Source of the DNA: Nepenthes gracilis
Taxonomy: Eukaryota > Streptophyta > Magnoliopsida > Caryophyllales > Nepenthaceae
Length of the DNA: 64,000 nt
Direction: 5' to 3'
NCBI GenBank assembly: GCA_033239525.1
Contig: BSYO01000005.1
Location: 22,922,519-22,986,518 of the forward strand
The notes below the pieces were generated by a model, which was given only the letters and a program-made list of their open reading frames with translations, searched no databases and was not told the origin of the DNA. This document shows positions 21,746 to 32,650 of the stretch, in pieces. Position 1 is the first letter of the stretch. Each line of letters begins with the position of its first letter. A program made the translations under genes and the position numbers.

Positions 21746-22580
21746 GTCGCCAGAAAACGGGAGAGGGCCACCACCCATCCGATTAGCTTCTAGACCTCCT
21801 TCACTGTCGGCGGAGATCGCATGTCCAGGATTGCCTTTACCTTTTCTGGGTTTGTCTCGGATCCCCGATGTGACACGATGTAACCCAGGAACTTCCCTGA
21901 AGCTACGCCGAATGTGCACTTGCTCGGATTGAGCTTCATCCCGTGGGCCTTGAGCATGTAGAAGGTCTCGGCCAGATCCTTTATGTGACCGCCGCTCGCT
22001 CTGCTCTTAACAAGTATGTCATCAACGTAGACTTCCACTTTCCTACCTATCTGGTCATCGAATATTTTATTCACGAGTCACTGATAAGTCGCGCCCACGT
22101 TCTTGAGGCCAAAGGGCATTACCGTGTAACAGTACGTTCCTTGGTCCATCATGAACGACATGTGCTCCTCGTCCTCAGGACTCATCTTGATCTGATTGTT
22201 ACCTGAGTACGCGTCCATGAAGCTTAAGAGCTCGTGGTTGGACATCGAATCTACAAGTTGGTCAATCCTGGGCAGTGGGAAACTGTCCTTGGGGCATGTC
22301 TTGTTGAGGTCGGTGAAGTCCACGCACATCCTCCATTTCCACTGTTCTTCTTTGCCATGACTACGTTGGCCAATCAGCCGAGTTACTGCACTTCTAGACG
22401 AACTCGATGTCTAGGAGTTTCTTAACTTCCTCGTGTATAGCCACTAGCTTTTCTGTGGAGTAATTTCTACGCTTTTGTCTTACGGGCTTATGACGAGGAT
22501 CAATGCCCAGCTTGTGGACTATGACCTCGGAGGAGATTCCCAGCATGTCACTGGATGACCAGGCGAACAAGTCCGAGTTC
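21746..22580 (-). pseudogene. T1 reverse transcriptase (RNase H1 part missing)
   Basis: Visible motifs: FAWSSSDMLGI and HKPVRQKRRNY at the start; MCVDFTDLNKTCPKDSFPLP; LLSFMDAYSGNNQI; MPFGLKNVGATYQ; the catalytic YVDD at 22018-22029; LGYIVSHRGSETNPEKVKAI; and PTVKEV near 21800. After ALSRFLA (about 21755) the sequence jumps to the connection segment PLRAILKKPE. Compared with T2 and T3 about 380 bp is gone, which removes the conventional RNase H. There are also frame changes near 22075 and 22330 and a stop after VKEV. Confidence 0.87.
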
Positions 22581-22776
22581 TCTCGTAGGAAGCTGATGAG
22601 TTGATCGCAGACGGACTCTGGTAGCGAGCTTCCTATCTGAACAGACTTCTCCAGATCCCCAGAATCCAACGAGACTTGGACGATTGGCTCCCAAGGCTGC
22701 GCCTGCTGCAGCGTGGTCTCGTCCCTCAGGTCGAGGTCCTCCATTGGTCGTGGAAGGATTGCTTGCGTGATTTGTG

Positions 22777-23290
22777 CTAAGTAACACATCCGTCCTGTGG
22801 ACTGATCCCCGAGAACTTCCCCCACACCACACGAGGTTGGAACTTCATTTTTAGGTGTGGGATGGAAGTCACCGCACCGAACGCTGCCAAGCATGGGCGT
22901 CCGAGTATTGCATTATAGACCGATGGCAGGTCCACGATCAGAAAGGTGAGAACCTTGGACGCTATCCTTGGATACGTCCACAGGGTTACCTCTAATTGGA
23001 TGATACCTTGAACAGGTACTGGTTCATTGTTCAGCCCATAGAGTGGCCTTTCTGGTGCTCTCATTTGACTCTTCTTAAATCTTAATTTGAAATAGGTATC
23101 AAGGTAGAGCAAATTTCTGGAGCTTCCATTATCAATAAAAACTCGTTTCACCCGGTAGTCATTTACTCCATCCGAAACGAGTGCAATTACAACCAGAGGA
23201 TCGGAGTGAGGAGAAGTTACATGATCCATGTCCTTATTGCTAAAGTAGATAACTTTGTCTTCGCCTCCGGGTCCTGTCCTTGGCCTCTTC
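22777..23290 (-). pseudogene. T1 aspartic protease region
   Basis: A long open stretch carries FSNKDMDHVTSPHSDPLVV, then VKRVFIDNGSSRNLLYLDTY with the D-x-G-S catalytic loop, then TFLIVDLPSVYNAILGRPCL, the conserved hydrophobic-GR end of retropepsin domains. The D-N-G-S form also occurs in T2 and T3, so it is the family's version. It is followed toward RT by a linker with HLKMKFQP. This is among the better kept parts of T1. Confidence 0.82.
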
Positions 23291-24927
23291 GTTGCTGTGA
23301 GCTCCTGCTCGTTCCCTCTGGCCGACCGGCTCGATATCATGTTTACGACCCCCGCAGCCACTCTGTTCCTGGGGAGCTCAGCTTTGCCATCGCCCGCTGT
23401 TCCGGAAGCTTGTCTGGGTCTTTGCAGGAAGCGGTTGAGGTGTCCCCTCCTGATTAGCTACTCTATCTCCTTCTGTAGAGTCCGACAATCCTCCGTGCTG
23501 TGGCCCCCGGAGCTGTGGTAGTCAGTATTTCGTCTGGTCCCCACCACCCGGGTTCTTCAACGGCTTGGGCCACTTCAGGAACTTTTTCTCCCAGATCTAT
23601 ATCAACACGTTGGTGCGGGTGTCGTTCAGTGGCGTGAAGTGCATGGGCCTCGGCTCTCTCCGGGCATTCTGTTCAGCCTTGTGCTGTTTCTTTGCCGCCT
23701 GGGAACTCTGATAGTCACCGGCCTTCCTCTTGCCTTCCGCCGCCTTTGGATGGGGATGCTCGTCCCTCTCCTGCCGCTTGGCGTCGTTGGCCTCTTCAGC
23801 CACGATGTGTGCCCTGGCCACAGCCTTGGCCTCCACAAAGGTCTGAGGACCCTTATGGATGAGGTGCTTGAAGAAGGCACCTCCCTCTAGGGCCGAGAGG
23901 AAAGCTCTAACTTTACCTCGTCGGTCAATTTTGAGATTTGCCTGGCCTCAACTACAAATCAGGCCAAAAATCCCCTCAGGCTCTCTCTAGCACCCTGCTT
24001 GATCCGGGTGAGGTGCCAGGGCTGCTTCTCCACCCTCCTGCTGGAGGTGAACTACAAGAGAAAAACTATTGCCAAGTCGCTGAAGGTGCGGATGGAGTCC
24101 GCTAGCATCCCGTAGAACCACACCCTTGCATCTCCCTTCAAGGTCAAAGGGAAGCACTGGCACATGGTTGTCTCATCCAAACCCTGCAGGCTCAGGTACT
24201 CCCGGAAGTGGTTGAGGTGATCCATCGGGTCAATGCTACCATCGTAGACTTCCAGGTTCGGCATTTTAAACTTTGGGGGGAGCATTGTCGTTCTGAATTC
24301 TATTGAGAACGGGGATTGGAGCGCATTAGCTCCTCCCCCGCTGCTTTCACCGAGGACTCGGTTCCATCATCTTTCTAACCTCTCCTCCACTCGAAGTGGG
24401 GCAGTTACCTTCTTCTCGTTGAGGGACTGCCTCAACTCATAAGGCTGTCAATCCGCACGGCGCTTGGGGGCCGCCCTGGCTCCTCGGGGGGGGGCACCCC
24501 GCGGGACCGCCTCTCGGGCGCTGCGCTCGTGGCGACTCCGCTGGGTCCCAGAGTTGCACCTCTTTGGGCTTTCTTCTCAGATCCAAGGACTCAGGCGGCC
24601 TTCTAGCCCACGTGGGGCCCTGCTTTTGGAGGCGACTTGGGTCCTCGGGTTTTCATGCCGGATGGATCGATTCTCTCGGCGATCTCTCTCCCGGCCCCCG
24701 CTTTGGGACGTTCCGGCTTGGGAGGCCCTGGAAGGGGCTTCTCTCACCCGCTCGTCAATCTTGGAGCAGAGTGTTTCGAATGCCTTGGACATGCCTTCTA
24801 TTTTGGCCACCAAGGCCTTGACCACTGGATTAGGGTGGTTTTCTACCCCGACGCAGGGGTCAGGGCCGTCGTTGTGTGAGGCCACCTCTCTGATAGGTGC
24901 ACTTGCCTGTGCCCTTGTGTTCACCAT
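23291..24927 (-). pseudogene. T1 gag (degenerate)
   Basis: The likely start is ATG at 24927-24925 (MVNTRAQASAP), about 75 bp after the PBS, with an Arg-rich N-terminus. The capsid-like core follows with MPNLEVYDGSIDPMDHLNHF, LSLQGLDETTM and FPLTLKGDARVWFYGM (24285-24110). The tail carries the remains of a zinc knuckle with GGHSTEDCRTLQ near 23490. A two-base loss just before it (AAATACTGAC) shifts the frame and removes the first Cys. Gag would coat the RNA genome in the cytoplasmic particle. Confidence 0.82.
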
Positions 24928-25003
24928 TTTGGACCTTGGAGTTGGAGTCATTGTAGTGTTTCTATACGTTTTGTGAAGATATGAAAAACAGACTTTTAGT
25001 CGC

Positions 25004-25021
25004 TTCCCACAGACGGCGCCA
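25004..25021 (-). promoter_or_regulatory. Primer binding site of T1
   Basis: On the element strand, one base after the LTR end GCAACA, the sequence reads TGGCGCCGTCTGTGGGAA. The first nine bases TGGCGCCGT match the complement of the 3' end of plant tRNA-Asp, but the rest departs from it, so the primer identity is unsure. TGGCGCC plus TGTGGG is a form widely seen in plant Tat elements. Confidence 0.8.
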
Positions 25022-25022
25022 A

Positions 25023-26154
25023 TGTTGCATCCTTGTATTCCGGCCGCCGTATAACGAGAGTTCGAGTTCGTTCTTTGCGCTTTTGGATAGACGGAATCGT
25101 GCAACACAAAATGAATTGTTAAGTTTGATGAGAATAACGTTTCGGGAAGGAAAATGGGACGAGGGCACACTGTACAAGGACTTTACGTGGAAAACCCCTT
25201 TTTGAACAAAAAGGGGGAAAAGCCACCATGGTGGACGCTAGGTCCAAAAGATTCTACTACCTTTGGAATGGAGTACAACTGGTCACAGTGGCACTTTTTG
25301 CTGCCACACAAAGTTACAAGGCGAGAGATCTCGTTCTCTCTTTTCTTTTCTAGCTTTCTTTCACTTTGTTGCTGTTCACAATATGTATGCAAATGCTAAC
25401 TCTTCCAATCCTTTTTCTCTTTGCTTGAATGGGGTATTTATTGAGGGGGATCATGTCGTTAAAATGGGGACACGTGGCGTTGGCGTGTGCTAGGACGCCT
25501 GCCAATAACTCTGCTGATTCGGCGTGTCAGGGAGGCCTGCCACCAATTTTGCTGATTTGGTGTGTCAGGTGCCGTTAGTCCCATGATGAATGCGCGTGCT
25601 CTGAGCGCCGTGATTTCCTACGGAGTTGGCGTGTTGTAGAAAACGCGTGCTCCTTAGAAACAGTGAATCGTCTGAGCTGGCATGCTCGGTCATCTTGGAC
25701 CTCCTTTTCTCTTGATCTGATGATTCGAAGATGAAGAGATTGTCCTCATACCTAGAAATCCTTCTAGGCCTTTGCCGAATCCTCAGGCTTATTGAGTTAG
25801 GTTCTCGGACGTTTTGCTTGCTAAATACCCTTGGAATTTCGGTGTTATATTCTTGGCTTTATGTCCTCGGGATTTCATTAGTGGCGTTAGCTCCTTATGG
25901 CGTCCTTGGGCCTCTTGGGTCAAATTGGTCTCTCGGACCATTGTCGCCATTTGGGCTTCTTAGGACACTGACTCATGTCCCCAGGTTTTTGAGGCCAACT
26001 TAACCTCTTGGGTTAAGTTAGGCTTCTTGGGTCTCCTGAGATGTGAGCGACTGTCTTTGGGCCTTTTGGGCCAAATTATCCTCATAAGTCTCTTGATCCG
26101 TAGACTTGACTCTTTGGGCCTTCCTTTTTGGGCCTTGGGTGTCAGGATCCATCA
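25023..26154 (-). mobile_element. 5' LTR of T1 (complete, 1132 bp)
   Basis: Bounded by TGTTGCATCC and GGATCCATCA in plus orientation, adjacent to the PBS on the left and to GATTT on the right. It aligns throughout with the solo LTR at 11443-12573. It keeps the G-box (25471-25476), but its TATA box has decayed. Many GGGCC/GGCCC phrases fill the distal 400 bp. No coding frame in it is conserved between the LTR copies. Confidence 0.92.
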
Positions 26155-26487
26155 GATTTATCATTCGGATATCCAACTATCCAAACCTACAATCTAATCT
26201 TTTTCATGTCTTTTTTAACCACTCGGCCATTCGGCCACTCGATCATCCTTCTAATTTTGATTTCATTTGGTCGACGTGAGATTTTATTATTTAGACTTAA
26301 GCCTAATGGGCCAATTAATTATTTTTTAGCTATTTATGGACTCATTATATTAATCAATCAAATTAGTCATATTTATATTATACTCAACACTAACTCCCCA
26401 TGTTCAGATGTTAAATTCAAACTCTGAGTATGGCTAAAAGAAAGATCAAATTATTCTGTCTTGTATATAGTTTAAGTGCTTCTTCCC

Positions 26488-26806
26488 ACTAAAATCGAAA
26501 CCAATGAGTATTTATTATCAACTAATTATATTAACCAAGGTTTGCTTTCTTATGATTTAGCATAGATTTCTTTATTATTGACCGCATGCTTTTACTAAAA
26601 TCAAAACCAATGAGTACCTATTATCAACTAATTATATTAACTGGAGTTTGCTTTCTTATGATTTAGTATAGATTTCTTTATTATTGACCACGTGCTTTTA
26701 CAAAAATTGACACCAATAAGTATTTATTATCAACTAATTATATTAACTAAGGTTTGCTTTCTTATAATTCAGCATAGATTTCTTTATCATTGACCAGGTG
26801 CTTTTA
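26488..26806. repeat. 106-bp unit in three tandem copies (copy B)
   Basis: Units start at 26488, 26594 and 26700, each reading ACTAAAATCRAAACCAATGAG then TATTATCAACTAATTATATTAAC and ending in a GACCRCRTGCTTTT phrase. Copy C has the same three units (50145, 50251, 50357). Copy A has one (about 12908-13000). The triplication therefore arose after A split from the B/C ancestor. Confidence 0.9.
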
Positions 26807-27958
26807 CTTCAAAAAGCTTTGTGGCTTATTTTTTTGTTATAAAATGAGTTACTCTCTTTCTATTTTTATCTAATTTTCAAACCTTAATATATAATGGAGG
26901 TAGCTAGATCTTTTAAGGAGGGCAGTAACTATGACACTATGAAGGTAGGGGCTTGCGACTCTGTCAATCTAAGGGCAGTTAGCGTTGCTGGTTGTATTTA
27001 TATTTATTAAATGAAGTGTTCATATAAAATTCAAAATTCCGTGAATTAAATACCACTATTTTGGTCTTTATGAAATAAAACTTTTAGATATTCTTAGCAT
27101 GATAGAGAAGAATTTTATTAAGATGTTGTTAGTTCGATGAAAGACAAAAAGAAATATTGAAAATCTGATCAAATGTAATACGATTATTTTTTATGTAATA
27201 TAGAAAAAATAGTAATTTGTTTTCCAAATAAGATAAAAGATCCCATTAGCATACTAATATCATACATATTATATGTACACTTGGTCGCACAAATTAAAGC
27301 ACTGATCAGATTGTCGGATCAAAGTTATCTTATATTATTATTTAATTATTATTAAAATATATTTATGTAACTAAAAAAATATATAAGTACCATCCTAATC
27401 CTATTATCGTTCTATGATAACTCTAAGTCTTATTTTATTTTATTCACATTCTATTGTTTCATTCATATTCCATTTTTATTGATTATATATTTAAATAATG
27501 ATCCATAAATTATGCTGTTAACTTAGATTGATCAAAAACTTTACTAATGCTCAATTATTTTTATTTTTTTATTCTAAGAGAAAAAATATATACATAATTT
27601 TGGATTGGTTTTTGTTGGGTTTAAATTTATATATAGCTTAATTTGTCAGGTTTTTATCCAATTTAAGTATTTTCTGTCCAATTTGTATTATAAATTTAAG
27701 ATATTTGGTAGGAGTTGAGTTTGGATCCTCTTATCCATACCTGGCCTATAGTCACCCCTATCACATACCTCTAAATAAGAGGGCATTAATAAATTATGAT
27801 GTGTCTCATTTTCAATATACAAGTTATATTTTTTATTTTATTTTTTTTATTCGAAAGGCATAATATTTTATTAATAAATGATAATGTTACATTATTAAAA
27901 AAATACTCGGAAAATGACTTGGCAACTGCTAAATGGAAATAATAATAGCTTTATTTAC

Positions 27959-28001
27959 TTATTATTATTATGATTATTATTATTATTATTATTATTATTA
28001 G
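27959..28001. repeat. (TTA)n microsatellite of copy B
   Basis: About 14 triplets with one TGA interruption, preceding GGCCTGTGGAAATATTC. Counterpart of 15118-15144 and 51629-51657. Confidence 0.9.
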
Positions 28002-28246
28002 GCCTGTGGAAATATTCTATCCGTTCAAACGAGGCCAAAGTCCAAAAGATTGTATGAAAAGGATGAATTCAACGCGCCGGTGAAGCTCGGTCGTCTAACA
28101 GTAAGCTTTCAGAAGGTGCACACTTTGCTCTCCCACAAAGTGACAGCTAAACGACCCGCTGAGACGGGAGGTGAAAAAATTATGTCCACAAATTGGACAT
28201 GTGGAACATCACTCATATTAAAATATAACATTAAAATATTAAAATT

Positions 28247-28923
28247 TGTTACATCGTTGGATCCTATTCGTAGTACGGACAAAGATTCAAAGAGTCCTTG
28301 GACCTTTCCACCGTATAGACGAATCTAAACGCGTGCAACACAAAATACTTGGATGGCCCTATTTAGTTAGATGAAGTAATTTTAAGGGCGTGGGTGTTAA
28401 GCTTAGAGAGAGAAAGGAAGTAGTAGCACGCAATATTTTTACGCGAAAAACCTTCTCTTTAATGAGAAGGAAAAATTACGAGACTCTTGATCCATGAATG
28501 ATTCTACTATAATGATTTTGGTTACAAGTAGCTCAAATTTACAAATAGTGAGAATAGAAAGCAAAATGGCGTCCTGCTTTTGGTTCTCTTCTTACGTGTA
28601 TTATTGCGTGTCTTCTCCTAGAGTTTGGACCGTGTATATATACTTGACGGCTTCAACCTACGCAGTATGGAACTTGCGTGCATGCGAATACCTGTCACCA
28701 GCTCTGCAATACCCACTGCGCCATCCTGTAAAGCATACCAACTGTGGAAGTCAAACTGCTCCTCTTAGGATGCATGTGCTTTCCAAAAGCTACTGCCTTC
28801 CTTGAAATGTCGTCTTCATCCCTTCCTGCAGTCAGACAGACTCAACCACCAACTTCTAACACATCAACTTTGCAGACTTAGTAGAGTCCTCCGCCATTAC
28901 TATGATGTACTGGTTTCCGAACA
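28247..28923 (+). mobile_element. Candidate solo LTR (677 bp) in copy B
   Basis: Copy A lacks this block: its sequence diverges at the same AAATT. The block runs from TGTTACATCGTTGG to TTCCGAACA, with inverted ends TGTT/AACA, and includes a phrase TTTTTACGCGAAAAACC like the leaders of other LTRs here. Copy C has it at 51905-52575. No 5-bp duplication is visible (AAATT left, TAATA right), so the right boundary may be wrong. Confidence 0.45.
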
Positions 28924-30296
28924 TAATAATTTCGGATAATTAAACTGATATAAATATATTCAGGGGCGGTCTCGGGTTGTCGCCTGCCGGGTGCTTGAGC
29001 GTCGTGGCAGGCGCCACGCCCAGGGAGCTAGCGCCCGGGAGGTCGCTTATTCCAATTTGCTCCTAGGCACGCAATGCCTGTTGCGCTCGAGGCTGGCGCT
29101 CTGTGATTTATATGGCTCCCTCGGCCATTTTTCGGCCATTTCCAGAGAGAAGAGGGAGAGAAAAGAGAGGGGAGGAAGAGAAGAGAGAGAATGGGAGATT
29201 GAAGCCATCCGAGTCCGAATCTGAGCTCGAGTTAGCTGAAAAAATGGTAAATCGGGTCGAGATAAATACACTCATACACTCATCTTTCGTTTTCTTGCAC
29301 TTTCGTTTCGTTTTCATCGGGTATTCTTATGCTGATACCCAATTAAAATAATAATATGTGTTATCCATGACTTGAACATGTAAATATGTGAAATTCGTTG
29401 TCCAATTCATTATTTTTGTATAGTTTTGCGCGACAGAAATCCTAACCCAAGCACACGTACTGTTCACCCTCACCTAGATGATTTCGACCTCTGATTTTTG
29501 GGGCTTTTATATTAAATGAGATTAGAATATCATTACCCATATTCTAAGCAAGTTAATTTATCGATTGGATATTCGATTTGGTGGATTTATATAAATTTTC
29601 GTTCATAAAGCCCTGGGCCCACTTCCGAACATATTACCTACAAAATTTTGGGGCTTTTACTTAAATTGAAATTAGAATATGATTACCCACAATTTGGACA
29701 GGTTAATTTATTGATTGGACATCTGAAATTATGGTTTTATGTGAAAATTCGTTCGAGGAGACTCTAACCTGCACCCAAACCCTATTTGAGCTTCAATTTG
29801 GAGTTTGATGTATAAAATGATTCGGGATTACGAACACCCATGCTTTGAATTTGATGCACCCGTTGGAAGCCCAAAATTTCGTGAATGATTCGATATGAGC
29901 AACCGGGCACTATTCATGTGCACTATTCACACGCGGCACTGTTCACCCGAGGCCATTGAACAATATTTTACAAAATTCTGCATTGTTAAATCGTTAATTG
30001 AGTTGCCTCTATATGTATGTGTCTAATTGCATATTTTGGAATACTGACGGAGGTGAATAATGAGGGTTGATCACGTGTACGTTAAAGAAATTGAATTGTA
30101 TATGTGCCAAAAATTATGTATGATTTGTTTATAAAGAAATTCGTGATCGGAAGCTTTAAAATGATGCTTGGTTCAAATGGTAAGAATTTCTAAGCTTCAA
30201 GTTATATTATGCATGTGATCGAAGTTATGTGTAGGCTTATGTTTTAAGAACATAACATTGTATGACTTATGAATAAGGATAAGAAGGGGATCTTCT
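28924..30296. other. Unassigned segment, possibly long-LTR sequence
   Basis: From 28968 a GC-rich block (GGTCTCGGGTTGTCGCCTGC, with GTGGC-aggc-GCCAC pairing) is followed by GGCCATTTTTCGGCCATTTCC and a GA-rich leader at 29140-29190. This is a promoter and leader-like layout. The rest, to about 30296, is AT-rich with repeated ACTATTCAC/ACTGTTCAC phrases near 29910-29950. Together with 39356-40222 it may be one long LTR into which element X inserted. No frame is conserved: copy C keeps only the first 340 bp. Confidence 0.35.
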
Positions 30297-30516
30297 GCAC
30301 TTAAGCTATGGATTTTGGCCATGGGTCTTTGCTATAGGCTTTGGCCACGGATTTCGATCACAAACCTCAACTATGGGCTTTAATCATGGGTTTCGACCAC
30401 AAACCTTAGCTATGAGCTTTGGCCACGAATTTCGGCCACGGGCCTTATCTATGGGTTTTGACCACAAGTTTTGGCCACGGGCCTTAATTATGGGCTTTGG
30501 CCAAAGCCTTCGGTCA
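30297..30516 (+). repeat. Degenerate tandem array of CTATGGGCTTTGGCCAC units
   Basis: Six or so imperfect units built from CTATGGGCTTTGGCCACGG and GCCTTA. A remnant of the same unit (ACCACAGGCTTCGGTCATAG, GCCTTAACTATCGGCTTCGG) lies on the far side of element X at 39356-39405, and again at 54609-54655. Element X therefore appears to have inserted inside this array. Confidence 0.7.
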
Positions 30517-30518
30517 TC

Positions 30519-32633
30519 TGGAAGGAGAAACAGTAAGAATAAGTATACAACTCAACAAATATAATCATACATCACAAACAATCATAAATAACAGTGAAAA
30601 CAATAACTGAATTGGAAAAACATACAATCTCGATAACAAGGAATCATGACAGCAAAAGGGGATTTCAAGGATCATCTGGTTCACATGTTTGCACTGGTTA
30701 CATTTATTCATTTTTATTACTTTCAATAATCTTTGCGAACCCGGGCTAATAAGTCGTACTAACCAACGATGTGAGAGAACGAGAAACGGAACGTGTCTGC
30801 CACACATTCTAAATCATAGCTACATTTTAGGTTTGCAGCACTTGACCATCGGCCACATTTTAGGTCTATAGCACTTGACCATCAGCTATATTTTAGGCCT
30901 GCAGCACTCGACCATCTCAATTAGCCCCATATCCCCAAGGATTAGGGCAATCCTCGTTCTTCCACAATAGTATCCTAAGGCGTACCACGAATATCACCCG
31001 CTCTCACGAGCGACAAGAATACGTAGCCAAGTATTCCTTGGGTTCACACCGTGACGGACATTGTAAACCAGAGAATATTACCCAACAGTATAAGTCCATG
31101 GTCCTAGTTTCAAGATTAATCTTAATCCTTTGAGGGGGAATCCACCATTTGCCATATACATTCTCTGATCAGGAAATCACATTCCCATCACATATCTCCA
31201 TCCAAGAGATCAAATCCATCACATTGCACATTGTGAATTCCCTTCAATTTACTTGCCCAATTCTCATCTTTTTGTGAGATTTAATCCCTTGCAGCAATTT
31301 AATTCAAGTTTACAATAGAGTTTGAAATTTCTTACCTCCGATGGCCAAATATCATCTTAGAAGCCTCCGGGACGCATTCCCTTACTTCCGGTGCATAAAT
31401 ACACATTTTTGGGGCCTACATTTACATTTAAACAATTAGACATAATTTTTATAACAATCACATGGGGGCAAAGCATGCAAATTTACACTTTATTTTTGGA
31501 TAAACAGTGTCAGGCCACTTTTAGAGGGCTCGGATGCCGCAAACGGGTTGAATCTTGCGAGATCGATCATCCAATCGATATAAATACACATTTGGGATGT
31601 GGTGATTCATATTTTAAGGTCGATTCAACATAATATGAAGGTGGAAGTATGCAAATTTTCCATTTATTTTCGGATGAACAGTAACAGTGCACATTTAGAG
31701 GGTTCGGAAGCCACGAATGAGTCAAAACATGCGAGATTGATCGTACAGCCGATTTATATACGTAATTGGGACGTGGTGATTCACATTTTGGGGTCAATTT
31801 AACAAAATGCGGAGAAAAAACGGAAAACCCCCCATTCGCGTGGGTTAGGGTTTGGTGGAACTCCACCAAACAAATCGGTGAGCAAATCGAACAAAAAATT
31901 ACATAATCATTGGTCTCAATGCACGGGTAATATATTTTCCATATTTTTGGTGGGTATAGATACGAAAATACCCTATAAAAAATGAATAAACATTAAAAGA
32001 GAAAAGCTAGTGAATATGAGAACACTTGCCTCGACGCGTATTACCACTTTTATAACTAGCTCTCAAACAGATTCTGATTCCACGGCCTCGATCTCCTCCT
32101 TTCTCTCTCTAGAATCAGCACCCCCTCTCTCCAGAAGGGTTTGGCGGCGTGGAAAAATAAAAATCACGAAGCAGTACGCAGCTTTAAAACGGCCTGGCAC
32201 TCGAGCGCACAGAGAGCGTGCGGTGAGCGTAGCTCTACTGCCCGGGCCAGGCTCAGCGCGTGACGAGCGCAGCCATTCTAGATTCTACGCTTGCCGTGGA
32301 CTTGAGCACACTAACGGCATGGGTCAAGCCCGCAGCAAGTCTACTTCGCATTTTCGCTGTTCGGGACCCATTTTTACCAATCTAATCCAATCTTTCATAT
32401 CCTTGAACCTTACTTTTAATTATATAACCTTAGTAAGTCATGATTATCATAATTTAAAATCCAAAATATTATTTACGAATTAACATTTCAAGGCTTATAA
32501 TTTTTGTTCCCGATTTACTAGTTTCGATTCTTTGAGCTTTTCAGTCTGATTCCTCCCGTACCTTTTGACCACAATTCACCTATATTAACTTCATTACCTT
32601 CTAATTATTATGTTCTTAATCCGGAAGCTCACA
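30519..32633 (-). mobile_element. 3' LTR of element X
   Basis: Runs from TGGAAGG to AAGCTCACA. It contains three 33-bp repeats (30821-30919), a phrase CTCTCTCTAGAATCRGCACC with GA/CT-rich leader near 32095-32130, and a GC-richer core at 32180-32320. The companion LTR at 37244 matches along its length with many substitutions, so the insertion is not recent. Confidence 0.78.
30821..30919. repeat. 33-bp unit in three tandem copies inside X LTR
   Basis: Units at 30821-30853, 30854-30886 and 30887-30919 read YAYATTTTAGGYYTRYAGCA followed by CTYGACCATC. The other LTR of X has the same three units at 37541-37639. The repeat is therefore an original feature of the LTR. In the third LTR copy (52921 onward) this part is deleted. 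Confidence 0.9.
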
Positions 32634-32650
32634 ACTCTCCCCCACTTATT
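32634..32650 (-). promoter_or_regulatory. Polypurine tract of element X
   Basis: ACTCTCCCCCACTTATT follows the LTR end CTCACA. On the element strand this is AATAAGTGGGGGAGAGT directly before TGTGAGC, the first LTR bases. It is strong evidence that the left LTR is the 3' LTR. Confidence 0.75.

Larger units (their letters stand above)
16547..26154 (-). mobile_element. Tat-lineage Ty3/gypsy retrotransposon T1 (degenerate)
   Basis: The order on the minus strand is: complete 5' LTR (26154-25023), PBS (25021-25004), gag, protease, RT, archaeal-type RNase H, integrase, PPT (16962-16949) and a truncated 3' LTR (16948-16547). An independent plus-strand gene (17392-19305) lies between the integrase end and the PPT. 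An extra archaeal-type RNase H and an antisense ORF are hallmarks of the Tat/Ogre group. The right end abuts GATTT at 26155-26159 and the same host sequence as the solo LTR. The element is dead: it has in-frame stops, frameshifts, loss of the ordinary RNase H and changed catalytic residues. Confidence 0.9.
26155..28246. repeat. Host repeat segment, copy B (right part)
   Basis: Begins with GATTTATCATTCGG, the same flank that follows the solo LTR at 12574, and matches copy C from 49803. The left part (equivalent to 11097-11437) is missing because T1's own left flank has been replaced. It contains the 106-bp triplication and a (TTA)n tract. No gene is visible. Confidence 0.85.

Noticed and set aside
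24464..24976. 170-codon plus frame opposite T1 gag
   Set aside because: It is the shadow of the Arg/Gly-rich gag N-terminus on the minus strand; gag has recognisable family motifs, this frame does not.
28494..28805. 103-codon frame in the candidate LTR of copy B
   Set aside because: Broken in copy C and placed in LTR leader sequence; no family features.
32010..32483. 157-codon plus-strand frame in the X left LTR
   Set aside because: The matching stretches of the other two X LTRs (from about 38730 and 53980) are interrupted, no motif is visible, and it lies across the LTR leader.
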